Source: Janthinobacterium sp. FW305-129
GTDB taxonomy: Bacteria > Pseudomonadota > Gammaproteobacteria > Burkholderiales > Burkholderiaceae_D
Assembly (NCBI RefSeq): GCF_020858115.1
Contig: NZ_JACYMM010000003.1
Coordinates: forward strand, 186,001 to 250,000
DNA length: 64,000 nucleotides
Direction: 5' to 3'
This document shows positions 54,369-63,117 of this stretch, piece by piece. How positions within the stretch are numbered: the stretch's first letter is position 1; the number at the start of each line of letters is the position of its first letter. The translations under genes were made by a program, and so were the position numbers. Below the pieces are notes generated by a model. The model saw only the letters and a list, made by a program, of their open reading frames with translations, ran no database searches and was not told where the DNA came from.

Positions 54369-55577
54369 ATGCCCAAAAATAAGCGCCCTGTCCCCCGTAA
54401 ATCCGCCAACACGCCAGAAGACAAGGATGAGTCCGTCACGCGCATGCTGTGCACGATGGCCCTGAACCTGGCGGAGCAGGAAGACAGCGAATCGCAGGGT
54501 ACGGTGCTGGCCGAGCAAGCCGTCGAGTTCGGCCGCCTGATCCGCAAGGCCTTGAATCAAAAGAAGGATGAAATCCTGTACGACGCCATCGAGCGTTCCA
54601 AGTACGAAGACGTGGGCGCCTACCAATACCTGCGCAGCCATATCGAGGAAGCGGCCTCCATTTCCGTGATCCGCCGCGAGAATGCCCCGGCCATGGAAAT
54701 CAACGCCTTCGTCGTACCCCTGCTAGTGCAAAGCACGGGCGGCCTGAAGGAAGCGGACAGTTTCCAGGACCAGGATGCGTTCGAAGCGCTGGTAAAAAGT
54801 TTCCAGCAAGCAGAATTGGAAAGCGCCAAGGCCAAGGTGGTCCTGATGAGCCATGCCTACGACCTCGATGAAATCGACCGCATCACCTACAGCCACCTGC
54901 ATGACATGGTGCGCGATGCGTATTCGTCGATGACGGACAAGAAAATCGTCGCCACACCGGGCCTGGAAAGCAGCATCGTCGGCTGGAGCGAAACGGCCTT
55001 CGGCCCGCAGGACACGGCCGTCGAACTGCGCTTCCTGCTGGGCTTTGCCCTGAAGCGCGTGGACGACCCGTTCTATGCGGAACCGAAGGATGAAGCGGCG
55101 CTCGACGCCTGGTTCGACGCACGCATGGCCCGCTACCAGCAGTGGACGACGGAAGTGGGCGACCTGGTGAAACGCTGCCTGGCGCCGGCCGGCAGCGCCC
55201 TGGAAGTCAGCTTCCTCTACCAGGACCTGTTCCACGGCGGCAAGGAACAAGGCATGAGCGAGTATGCGATGCTGCAAATGATGTCCGGCATCAACCATGC
55301 ATTGGCGGAAAACAACGTGGCCGCCGGCGACGTCGCGGTGGTCGTCGGCCCGGCCGATGAACACGGCGAAATGTTGTTGCGCGTCAACGTCAGCGCGGCG
55401 GGCGGCGCACTGCTGCACAGCGCCGACAAGCCGCTGGACCTGGCCGCCGACCTGCAGGACGAAGTCGACGACATCTGCGATGCGCTGGCCACCATCGGCG
55501 TGACGCAACTGTCCGTGGCGCTGAGATTCGATGCCAAGGGACAGCCGCTGGAAGTGCAAGCCTACGCGCCAGCGTAA
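54369..55577 (+). CDS. DUF2863-type conserved hypothetical protein
   Basis: A 402-residue cytoplasmic protein resembling the DUF2863 family found in Burkholderiales; function unknown. N-terminus basic (MPKNKRPVPRKS), then helical (VLAEQAVEFGRLIRKALNQKK), then an alpha/beta body; the C-terminal GVTQLSVALRFDAKGQPLEV is a conserved-looking end. No membrane segment or catalytic motif noticed. Confidence 0.85.
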   Translation: MPKNKRPVPRKSANTPEDKDESVTRMLCTMALNLAEQEDSESQGTVLAEQAVEFGRLIRKALNQKKDEILYDAIERSKYEDVGAYQYLRSHIEEAASISVIRRENAPAMEINAFVVPLLVQSTGGLKEADSFQDQDAFEALVKSFQQAELESAKAKVVLMSHAYDLDEIDRITYSHLHDMVRDAYSSMTDKKIVATPGLESSIVGWSETAFGPQDTAVELRFLLGFALKRVDDPFYAEPKDEAALDAWFDARMARYQQWTTEVGDLVKRCLAPAGSALEVSFLYQDLFHGGKEQGMSEYAMLQMMSGINHALAENNVAAGDVAVVVGPADEHGEMLLRVNVSAAGGALLHSADKPLDLAADLQDEVDDICDALATIGVTQLSVALRFDAKGQPLEVQAYAPA

Positions 55578-55592
55578 GGGCCGGCAACACGG

Positions 55593-56168
55593 TCAACGCG
55601 CGGCCGGCTCCGGCTGGCCGCGCAGCGACAGCCACGCCTGCAGCTTCTGCGCATACGCCAAGGTATAAGCCGGGCTGCTCGACGGCAAGCTGACGATGCG
55701 GTAGCGCTGCGCGTGCTCGCCCAGCACCTTGACGCCCAGCTTCGCGGCCGTGCCGCCGTTGAAGGCGATCGTGTGCAATTGCGGCAAGCTGGCAGCCAAT
55801 GCCACCAGGTCATTGTCGTCGCGGGCGCGGATATTGCTGTCCAGGCTGCCCGTGCGCTGCGCCTGCGCCACCACGTCCCACAGGCCCACGCCGTGCGCCA
55901 GCAAGCTTGCCAGACGCGCCTCATAGGGCAAGCTCTTCAAATCCACGTCCAGCACTTCGCCCAGCAGCATCCAGAACTTGTTTTGCGGATGCGCATAGTA
56001 CTGGCTGTGCGCCAGCGATTTTTCGCCGGGCAGGCTGCCCAATATCAATAAGCGCGTGCCGGCATCGACGACGGGATCGAAACAGCGTTTAAGCGGGTCG
56101 GCGCTTTCGTCTGGCAAGAAGGCTGGGCTATTCAAATCAGATATCCGGAAGGAAAGACGAAGGACCAT
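55593..56168 (-). CDS. DNA-deoxyinosine glycosylase (family 6 uracil-DNA glycosylase-like)
   Basis: A 191-residue protein with LLILGSLPGEKSLAHSQYY then HPQNKFWMLLG, which is the motif pattern of hypoxanthine-DNA glycosylases of the UDG superfamily; AFNGGTAAK and LPSSSPAY are the later motifs. It would remove deaminated adenine. ATG 56168 is chosen; an ATG-like start at 56204 would enter the divergent promoter. Confidence 0.85.
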   Translation of the reverse strand: MVLRLSFRISDLNSPAFLPDESADPLKRCFDPVVDAGTRLLILGSLPGEKSLAHSQYYAHPQNKFWMLLGEVLDVDLKSLPYEARLASLLAHGVGLWDVVAQAQRTGSLDSNIRARDDNDLVALAASLPQLHTIAFNGGTAAKLGVKVLGEHAQRYRIVSLPSSSPAYTLAYAQKLQAWLSLRGQPEPAAR

Positions 56169-56230
56169 TTTACCCGGCCACGCGACGGTGTAGAATTCCC
56201 GCACAACCCTCCCTCTACAAGAGACCTCCC

Positions 56231-56659
56231 ATGCGCACCATCGACACCCTGCTGGCCCAGTATGGCGAAAGCCACCGCAACCACGTCAATGAATGGGTGC
56301 ACATCGTGTGCGTGCCGCTGATCGTTTTCAGCCTGCTGGGGCTGCTGTGGAGCGTGCATCCCAGCGTGGCGCTGCTCGGCAGTATTCTTGCCTTATACTA
56401 TTATTACAAGCTGTCGCGCCCGTTTGCGGCGGGTATGCTGGCGATGCTGGCCGCCATGCTGGGCCTGCTGCTGCTCATGCCGGCGCTGACCATTCTGCCC
56501 GTGTCGCTGGCGCTGTTCGTGCTGGCCTGGATAGGCCAGTTCATCGGCCACCAGATCGAAGGCAAGAAACCGTCGTTCCTCGACGACTTGCGCTTTTTAC
56601 TCGTAGGCCCGCTGTTCGTGCTGGGATTTTTGTACCGGCGCCTGCGGCTGGCGTACTGA
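56231..56659 (+). CDS. Mpo1-like integral membrane protein (DUF962)
   Basis: A 142-residue membrane protein with about four helices, NHVNEWVHIVCVPLIVFS at the start and IGQFIGHQIEGKKPSFLDDL later. The two conserved histidine-containing motifs match the YGL010w/Mpo1 family; the yeast member is an iron-dependent 2-hydroxy fatty acid dioxygenase. Bacterial role unknown. Confidence 0.88.
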   Translation: MRTIDTLLAQYGESHRNHVNEWVHIVCVPLIVFSLLGLLWSVHPSVALLGSILALYYYYKLSRPFAAGMLAMLAAMLGLLLLMPALTILPVSLALFVLAWIGQFIGHQIEGKKPSFLDDLRFLLVGPLFVLGFLYRRLRLAY

Positions 56660-56796
56660 GCGGCAAGAGGTCACGCGTCACCGGTAACAGATTTTTACTA
56701 TTCGCAACTAGTTATATGAGGCAAGTGTCCTTATGATAAGTCATCATCTGCCGGTCAATGTAATCGGCAACTAACTTTTGTCCAAGGGAGTTCCAC

Positions 56797-57246
56797 ATGA
56801 AAGCACCAATTATTGCAGTGGCATTGCTGGCCACCCTGGCCGGCTGCGCCGTACAACCGAACTCGGCGAATGTGTACAACGCGCGCCAGGCGCAGAATGA
56901 ACAATCGGTTCGCATGGGCACGGTTGAATCCGTGCGCCAGGTCACCATCGACAAGGGCGAAACGGGCACGGGCGTGCTGGCTGGCGCGGCGCTGGGCGGC
57001 GTGGCCGGCTCGACCGTCGGCGGCGGCAAGGGCGCCATCGCGGCCAGCATCCTCGGTGCGGTTGCCGGCGGCATGGCCGGCAAGAGCATCGAAGCGAATG
57101 CCTCGAACAAGCCCGGCCTGGAAATCACCGTACGCCTGGACAATGGCGACATGCGCGCCATCGTGCAAGACGCGGACGAACTGTTCCGCCCGGGCGAACG
57201 CGTGCGCCTGCTGTCGGATGGCCGCAAGACCCGCGTCACGCATTGA
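56797..57246 (+). CDS. SlyB-like glycine-zipper lipoprotein
   Basis: A 149-residue outer-membrane lipoprotein with lipobox LAGC (Cys about 17), a glycine-zipper segment GVLAGAALGGVAGSTVGGGK to AGGMAG, and a C-terminal beta region DNGDMRAIVQDADELFRPGERVRLL. SlyB-type proteins guard outer-membrane integrity under stress. AGGGAG precedes the ATG. Confidence 0.9.
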   Translation: MKAPIIAVALLATLAGCAVQPNSANVYNARQAQNEQSVRMGTVESVRQVTIDKGETGTGVLAGAALGGVAGSTVGGGKGAIAASILGAVAGGMAGKSIEANASNKPGLEITVRLDNGDMRAIVQDADELFRPGERVRLLSDGRKTRVTH

Positions 57247-57268
57247 TCTGCATGCCGGCGCATGGGCT

Positions 57269-57400
57269 TTAACCGAAGGCGCCGGCAGCCATCAGCAAGG
57301 CCGAGGGCGACATGCCCTCGTGCAGCCAGATGGCCATCAAGGTTGCCACGACAACATACACAAGCACGCTCCATACTTTGATCTGCAGTGAGGCTGGCAT
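57269..57400 (-). CDS. 43-aa small membrane protein
   Basis: Starts at ATG 57400 with GGAGA upstream. MPASLQIKVWSVLVYVV opens a single hydrophobic helix (about 9-27) followed by WLHEGMSPSALLMAAGAFG. It is convergent with the lipoprotein gene, 22 bases apart. Coding is supported by a good ribosome-binding site and a coherent membrane segment only. Confidence 0.6.
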   Translation of the reverse strand: MPASLQIKVWSVLVYVVVATLMAIWLHEGMSPSALLMAAGAFG

Positions 57401-57581
57401 GGCGGTCTCCGTTCAAAGATGCAATTCAGAAAATATTTACTTGATATTAATGTAAATATTTTCATAAATTCAACATTCTCCAGAAGCACTGCGCTGGCTC
57501 AATACCGGAGTGTCTCCTGACGGCCCCGAGCAAGCTCGGCCAATACTCGCCATCCCCGCGCGATGCCCGTATACTTGCGCG

Positions 57582-58526
57582 ATGTCCTCTCCTCTCCTGT
57601 TCATCATTGCCTGCCTGATCTGGGGCTCCACCTTCTGGGCCATTACCTTGCAGCTGGGCGACGTCGCCCCCGCCGTGTCCGTCGTCTACCGCTTCGGCCT
57701 GGCGTCCGCCACCCTGTTCGCCTGGTGCGCGCTGCGCGGCGACCGCCTGCGCCTGCCCTGGCGCGCGCAAAAATGGATGCTGCTGCAGGGATTGGCCTCG
57801 TTTGCCCTCAGCTATGTGTGCACCTACAGCTCGGAGCAATACCTGGTCTCGGCCCTCGTCAGCGTGCTGTTCGCGCTGATGGTGTTCTGGACGCCCTTGC
57901 TCAACCGCATCGCCTTCGGCACGCCGATCACCTGGAGCACCTGTTGCGCGGCGTTCGTCGCCATCTGCGGCATCGTGCTGCTGTTTTACCAGTCCATCGG
58001 CGCGGCGCTGCACGACATCCTCGGCGGCGGCAATGGCCACTTTCTGCTCGGTTTCATGCTGGCCCTGGTGGCCACCGTCTCCAGCACGGCAGGCAACGCC
58101 CTCGTCATGAAAGTGCGCGAACAGTCGGGCAACGTGATGCTGACCATGGCCTGGACCATGCTGTGGGGCACCCTCATGGTGGCTGCCTGGGCCATCGCCA
58201 CGGGCCAGTCCTGGCAGCTGCCCGCGCGCGCCAGTTACTGGATGGGATTGCTGTATCTGGCCCTCTTCGGCTCGGTGATCGCCTTCAGCGCGTATTTCAC
58301 TTTAATCGCGCGCATCGGCACGCAAAAAACCGTGTATATCGGCGTCGTCACGCCCGTCATTTCCGTGCTGCTGTCGGTACAGTTCGAACACTACCGGCCC
58401 GCCCCCATCGAATGGGTGGGCATGGTGCTGTGCCTGTCCAGCGTGGCATGGGCACTGACGTCGGGCGCGCGCAAGACGGCTGCCGTTTCCTCTCTTTCCA
58501 CCACTCCATCCGCAAAGGCAACATGA
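57582..58526 (+). CDS. EamA/DMT-superfamily exporter
   Basis: A 314-residue ten-helix transporter with two EamA repeats; IIACLIWGSTFWAIT at the N-terminus and SVIAFSAYFTLIARIG in the second repeat are typical of RhaT/YedA-like metabolite exporters. No ribosome-binding site stands out at ATG 57582. Substrate unknown. ATGA overlap with the acetyltransferase gene. Confidence 0.88.
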   Translation: MSSPLLFIIACLIWGSTFWAITLQLGDVAPAVSVVYRFGLASATLFAWCALRGDRLRLPWRAQKWMLLQGLASFALSYVCTYSSEQYLVSALVSVLFALMVFWTPLLNRIAFGTPITWSTCCAAFVAICGIVLLFYQSIGAALHDILGGGNGHFLLGFMLALVATVSSTAGNALVMKVREQSGNVMLTMAWTMLWGTLMVAAWAIATGQSWQLPARASYWMGLLYLALFGSVIAFSAYFTLIARIGTQKTVYIGVVTPVISVLLSVQFEHYRPAPIEWVGMVLCLSSVAWALTSGARKTAAVSSLSTTPSAKAT

Positions 58527-59047
58527 GCACCTCTTCCTCCCTCGCCATCCGTCCCGCGACCGCATCCGACGTAGCCGCCATCTTCGGCATGATCCATGAA
58601 CTGGCCGTGTTTGAAAAACTCGAGCACATGATGATCGCCAAGGAATCCATGCTGCACGACAGCCTGTTCGGCCCGCACCCCGCGTGCGAAGCACTGGTGG
58701 GCGAGGAAAACGGCGAGATGGTGACGTTCGCCTTGTTCTTCCACAACTTTTCCACCTTCCTGTGCCGCAAGGGTCTGTACCTGGAAGACCTGTATGTAAA
58801 GCAATCGGTGCGCGGCAAGGGCTATGGCAAGCAGATGCTGGTGGCGCTGGCGCAACTGGCCGTCGAACGCGATTGCGGCCGTTTCGAATGGTCGGTGCTG
58901 GACTGGAATGAAAACGCGATCAACTTCTACAAGGGCATGGGCGCGGACGTGATGCCGGACTGGCGCATCTGCCGGGTCGCGGGTGATGCCTTGACGCAAT
59001 TGTCGGCAGGCACGCCAAAAACCATCGCGTTGGAACCGTCAGAGTAA
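58523..59047 (+). CDS. GNAT-family N-acetyltransferase
   Basis: A 174-residue acetyltransferase similar to the spermidine/diamine type: IRPATASDVAAIFGMIHELAVFEK, YLEDLYVKQSVRGKGYGKQML (acetyl-CoA loop) and WSVLDWNENAINFYKGMGA. Coupled to the exporter gene, so both might act on the same amine, which is inference. Confidence 0.9.
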   Translation: MSTSSSLAIRPATASDVAAIFGMIHELAVFEKLEHMMIAKESMLHDSLFGPHPACEALVGEENGEMVTFALFFHNFSTFLCRKGLYLEDLYVKQSVRGKGYGKQMLVALAQLAVERDCGRFEWSVLDWNENAINFYKGMGADVMPDWRICRVAGDALTQLSAGTPKTIALEPSE

Positions 59048-59053
59048 GTTCCC

Positions 59054-59089
59054 AAAAAAAAATCCCCGCGGGCTAGCGGCACCGCGGGG
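59054..59089 (-). terminator. Rho-independent terminator, minus orientation
   Basis: CCCCGCGG/CCGCGGGG stem (59064-59071 with 59082-59089); on the minus strand it is followed by nine or more T (with one A). It would end transcripts coming from the small minus-strand gene at 59241. Confidence 0.75.
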
Positions 59090-59240
59090 TGAACCCATTG
59101 TCAAGTGGGAGGGGGAGAATGCAATCAACGGTTATCAATATAAACGCTACGACTGGTCACCGCGCCGACCTTTACATTTGCTTACCGGGCCTTACATTTT
59201 CCTTAAAGCTGACACCTAACTGTCCACCATTTGCGACAGT

Positions 59241-59378
59241 TTATTTCCGTGGCTCAATCAATGTGCCGTGCAAGCCGATATGTTGTTGCGCAACCCCACT
59301 GCCACCCTGCGCATTTTTATAGATTTGGTACACTGTCAGGCAGGCAATGCAGCCAGCAACCACGGCAAAAATGACCAT
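59241..59378 (-). CDS. 45-aa small membrane protein
   Basis: ATG 59378 follows AAGGAG by six bases. MVIFAVVAGCIACLTVYQIY is one membrane helix, followed by a short tail GTLIEPRK. A minus-strand terminator lies 150 bases downstream, supporting a real transcript. Not recognised. Confidence 0.6.
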   Translation of the reverse strand: MVIFAVVAGCIACLTVYQIYKNAQGGSGVAQQHIGLHGTLIEPRK

Positions 59379-59593
59379 GCAACGCTCCTTGAGTATGCTT
59401 GATGGGATCAGGGCTCGCGGCTGATGACGTCCAGGCGAGCAGGGAAGATTCAGTGTGGCATCTTCGACGTTGGGGGCATTGCGCAATGTCAAACGCGCCA
59501 ATGTGACGGGGTCAAGGCGTTTGATATGACGCAACGTGGCGGCATTCCGCTCACACAAAATGAACGCATCATTCCGCACCTGGGAGCCACATC

Positions 59594-59773
59594 ATGAATG
59601 TCTCTGCCAAACCGCTCGTCATGAAAATCTACCGCGCCTATCTGCGTTCCCGCCTGGAACGCTACACGCGCGACTTGCAAGCCATCGCGGAACAGCGCGA
59701 AAACGACTTCCAGGCCGAACGCATCCTGCACCAGGCCGTCGTCTCGGTGCGCTCGAAACTGCACTCGCTGTAG
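59594..59773 (+). CDS. 59-aa basic helical protein
   Basis: ATG 59594 follows GGGAG by eight bases. MNVSAKPLVMKIYRAYLRSR and QAIAEQRENDFQAERILHQA predict one long amphipathic helix; soluble, basic. Codon use matches neighbours. Not recognised. It ends 11 bases before the convergent ABC gene. Confidence 0.65.
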   Translation: MNVSAKPLVMKIYRAYLRSRLERYTRDLQAIAEQRENDFQAERILHQAVVSVRSKLHSL

Positions 59774-59784
59774 CCGTGATGCCG

Positions 59785-61281
59785 TCAGTGCTGCCGGCCG
59801 GCCACGGCCCAGCGCTCCACCAGCTCAAACAGGCCCTGCGTCAGCAGGGCCAGCACGGCTGCGGGGATCGCGCCGGCCAGCAGCATGTCGTTGTCGTTCA
59901 GGGCCAGGCCGATGGTGATGCGTTCGCCATAGCCGCCCGCGCCGATGAAGGCGGCGATGGTGGCCGTGCCCACGCTCATCACGGCCGCCGTTTTCACGCC
60001 CGCCAGCATGACGGGCAAGGCCAGCGGCAAGTCCACGTGCAGCAGCCGGTCGCGCCGGCTCAGGCCCAGCGCCAGCGCCGCCATGCGCAAGCCTTGCGGC
60101 ACCTGCAAGATGCCCGTGCACGTGTTGCGCACGATGGGCAGCAAGGCGTACACGAATAGCGCCGCCAGCGCCGGCACGGTGCCGATCATGCCCAGCACGG
60201 GAATCAATATCGCCAGCAACGCCAGCGACGGCACCGTCTGCAGCACGCCGACCAGCGCCAGCACCGTTTGCCGCAGCGGCGCCGAAAACGCCGCCAGCAC
60301 GCCCAGCGGAACGCCGGCCAGGCAAGCCAGCGCCACCGACAGCAGCACCAGCGTCACATGCTGGCGCGTCAGGGTCCACAGATCGTCGCCGAGGATTTTA
60401 TCGAGCAGGCCGCTGCGCGTGGCCGCCGGCTTATTCGCCCGCGTGCCGGACGCCAGCCACTGCCGCGCCACGCCGGCAAAGCTCTTGCCGTCGATTTCCA
60501 CGGCCGCATTCATGGCGATCATGTCGGCCTCGCTGATGCGCCCCTGCAGCGCCTGCAAGGCTTGCCAGGCGGCGGGAAAGCGCTGCGGCACGTCGAGCCG
60601 GTACAGCAGCATGGCGTCGTAGCGGGGAAAGTACTGCTGCGTGTCGGCCAGCACGCGCAAGCCATACTGGCGGATCTTCGCATCCGTCGAATAGATGTCG
60701 ATCACGTCCACCTGGCGCTGCGCCAGCGCTTCATACGCGATGCCGTGATCGAGCCCGCGCGGGCGCTGCGGCAAGCCATAACGCGCGGCCAGGCCCGGCC
60801 AGCCATCGATCCTGCCGATGAATTCATGCGACAGGCCGAATTTCAGGGATGGGTGCCGGGCCAGCTGCGCCAGGTTCGTGATGGATTTTTCATCGCCGCG
60901 CACGGCCAGCGCATAGGTATTATTAAAACCCAGCGGCACGGCCACGCCCAGGCCCAGCGGCACCAGCTCGCGCCGCATCTGATCCAGATCAATGGCTTTG
61001 TCGTGCTTGAGGATTTCGCTGGCGATGGTGCCCATGTATTCGGCATACACGTCGATGCTGCCCGCCTGCAGCGCGGCCAGCACGATGGCCGTGTTGCCCA
61101 GGCCCTGGCGGTGCTGCGCCGCGACGTGCGGCGCGGCGCTCTGCTTGACGATTTCGCCGAGGATGTACGATTCCGTAAAGCGCTTCGAGCCCACCTTCAG
61201 GGTGCCGCCGTCCATGGCAAGGGAGGAGATAGGCGCGGCGGCGCTGAAAACAAGCAGCAACAACAGGTAAACGCAACGCAC
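59785..61281 (-). CDS. Fused binding-protein/permease of an osmoprotectant-type ABC importer
   Basis: A 498-residue fusion. After a signal-like segment (1-22) residues about 25-290 are an OpuAC-type binding domain (LKVGSKRFTESYILGEIV, VYAEYMGTIASEIL, VIDIYSTDAKI); about 310-490 are a permease domain with LQTVPSLALLAILIPVLG and GAGGYGERITIGLALND. It follows hutI in the same direction, 21 bases on. No ATPase gene is present, so it needs one from elsewhere. Substrate could be histidine or a histidine-derived betaine rather than an osmolyte; this is from context only. Confidence 0.85.
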   Translation of the reverse strand: MRCVYLLLLLVFSAAAPISSLAMDGGTLKVGSKRFTESYILGEIVKQSAAPHVAAQHRQGLGNTAIVLAALQAGSIDVYAEYMGTIASEILKHDKAIDLDQMRRELVPLGLGVAVPLGFNNTYALAVRGDEKSITNLAQLARHPSLKFGLSHEFIGRIDGWPGLAARYGLPQRPRGLDHGIAYEALAQRQVDVIDIYSTDAKIRQYGLRVLADTQQYFPRYDAMLLYRLDVPQRFPAAWQALQALQGRISEADMIAMNAAVEIDGKSFAGVARQWLASGTRANKPAATRSGLLDKILGDDLWTLTRQHVTLVLLSVALACLAGVPLGVLAAFSAPLRQTVLALVGVLQTVPSLALLAILIPVLGMIGTVPALAALFVYALLPIVRNTCTGILQVPQGLRMAALALGLSRRDRLLHVDLPLALPVMLAGVKTAAVMSVGTATIAAFIGAGGYGERITIGLALNDNDMLLAGAIPAAVLALLTQGLFELVERWAVAGRQH

Positions 61282-61302
61282 GCGGCGCTCCAGGACGGAT
61301 GA

Positions 61303-62529
61303 TCAATCCGGCAAGCTTACCACCGGCGCGCGCCAGACACCGCCGTACACCACGCCCGCGCACGGGTTCAAGCCCAGCGCATATGCCAGGTCGGCCGGGC
61401 GCGCGATGCGCCACAGGGCGAAATCGGCGCGCTTGCCCACTGCCAGGCTGCCCGTGTCGTGCTGCTGGCCCAGCGCGCGCGCCGCATGGATCGTGCATCC
61501 AGCCAGCGCTTCCTGCGGCGTCAGCCGCCACAGCGTGCACGCCATGTTCATCGCCAGCAGCAAGGACGTCAAAGGCGAGGTGCCAGGATTGCAATCGGTG
61601 GACACCGCCATCGGCACGCCGGCCGCGCGCAGCGCCGCCACGGGCGGCGGCTGCGTCTCGCGCAAGAAGTAATACGCGCCCGGCAGCAGCACGGCCACCG
61701 TGCCGTGTTCCGCCATGGCGGCGATGCCCCCGTCCGACAAAAATTCCAGGTGGTCGGCCGACAGGCCGCCGTAGCGGGCCACCAGCGCCGCGCCGCCCAG
61801 GTCCGACAGCTGCTCCGCATGCAGCTTGACGGGCAAACCCAAACCTTGCGCCGCGTCAAACATGCGCTGCGTTTGCGCCGGCGTAAAGCCGATGCGCTCG
61901 CAAAACGCGTCGACGGCGTCGACCAGGCCATCGCCGGCCAGCTTGGGCAGCATCTGCGCGCACAGCAGGTCGATATAAGAGTCGGCCTGGCCCGCGTATT
62001 CGGGCGGCAGCGCATGCGCGCCGAGAAAGGTCGTGCGCACGGATACAGGTAGCTGTTCGCCTATCCTGCGCGCCACGCGCAGCATCTTCGCCTCGCTGTC
62101 CGCAGCCAGGCCATAGCCGGACTTGATTTCCAGCGTCGTCACGCCTTCGGCCAGCAGCGCCAGCACGCGGGGCAGGCTTTGCCGCAGCAATTCGTCGTCG
62201 CTGGCCGCGCGCGTGGCGCGCACGGTGGACATGATGCCGCCGCCGGCACGGCTGATGTCTTCATAGCTGGCGCCATTCAGGCGCGCCTCGAATTCGTCGC
62301 TGCGGTTGCCCGCGTGGACGATGTGCGTATGGCAGTCGATCAGGCCCGGCGTCAGCCAGCAGCCCTGGCCATCGTGCAGCACCGCGGCGCTGGCCGGCAG
62401 CTCGTCGCCGGGGCCGATCCAGGCGATGCGGCCATCCTTGACGGCGATGGCCGCGTCGAGCAGCTCGCCATAGCCGTGCTCCATGGTGGCCAGGTGGACG
62501 TTGTGGATGACCAGATCCCAGTCTTGCAT
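61303..62529 (-). CDS. hutI: HutI, imidazolonepropionase
   Basis: A 408-residue amidohydrolase with metal motif [24 protein letters not shown], then [30 protein letters not shown] (His), and [14 protein letters not shown] (Asp). It converts imidazolone propionate to N-formimino-L-glutamate. Located 12 bases after hutD. Confidence 0.95.
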   Translation of the reverse strand: MQDWDLVIHNVHLATMEHGYGELLDAAIAVKDGRIAWIGPGDELPASAAVLHDGQGCWLTPGLIDCHTHIVHAGNRSDEFEARLNGASYEDISRAGGGIMSTVRATRAASDDELLRQSLPRVLALLAEGVTTLEIKSGYGLAADSEAKMLRVARRIGEQLPVSVRTTFLGAHALPPEYAGQADSYIDLLCAQMLPKLAGDGLVDAVDAFCERIGFTPAQTQRMFDAAQGLGLPVKLHAEQLSDLGGAALVARYGGLSADHLEFLSDGGIAAMAEHGTVAVLLPGAYYFLRETQPPPVAALRAAGVPMAVSTDCNPGTSPLTSLLLAMNMACTLWRLTPQEALAGCTIHAARALGQQHDTGSLAVGKRADFALWRIARPADLAYALGLNPCAGVVYGGVWRAPVVSLPD

Positions 62530-62541
62530 CGTTTTTACTCC

Positions 62542-63117
62542 CTAGGTAAACAGGTCGACGCACAACACGGCCGAACGCTGCAAGGCATCGAGCCGCCATT
62601 CCTGCGCATCGTCGGCGTCCAGCAGCAGCGCATCATGGCGGGCCAGCGCGAACTGCTGGTCGCTTGAGCGCGCCAGCACGGCGCCATCGCCGGCGACAAA
62701 CAACAAGGTCATCTCGCTGCGCCGCACCAGCCGGCCCGGGGCCGTGATTTTTTCCAGCTGGTGGCGGCAGCGGTCGCGCCGCGTCATCACATTGAAATCC
62801 GTCGTCGTCCCCTTGACCTGCGCCTCCACGGCGGCCTCGCCGGGAAACCACAGCATCGGCTGCGCCGCGCTCAAGGTCACCTTGCGCGTGCCGTCGAGCG
62901 TCAGCTGCACGCTGTCGCCATCGACCAGCATCAGGCTGCGGTCGATGCCGGGAAAGCTGGAAAACGGTCCGCTGGCCGTGATCGTCGCCAGGCTGATACG
63001 CCAGTCAAAATCGTCGAAACCGGCGTCCGGCGGAGAAATGGCGATTTCCGTCGTGCTGCCGCCGCCGTTTTTCCACGGCGCGGCGCGCAGGTATTCCTGT
63101 GGGATGAAGGTCGCCAT
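62542..63117 (-). CDS. hutD: HutD-family protein
   Basis: A 191-residue cupin-type protein with YLRAAPWKNGGGSTTEIAI and DFDWRISLATITASGPFSSF, the HutD signature. It is thought to be a regulator or governor of histidine use. ATG 63117 shares a base with the hutF stop, so translation is coupled. The longer upstream frame is a shadow of hutF. Confidence 0.93.
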   Translation of the reverse strand: MATFIPQEYLRAAPWKNGGGSTTEIAISPPDAGFDDFDWRISLATITASGPFSSFPGIDRSLMLVDGDSVQLTLDGTRKVTLSAAQPMLWFPGEAAVEAQVKGTTTDFNVMTRRDRCRHQLEKITAPGRLVRRSEMTLLFVAGDGAVLARSSDQQFALARHDALLLDADDAQEWRLDALQRSAVLCVDLFT

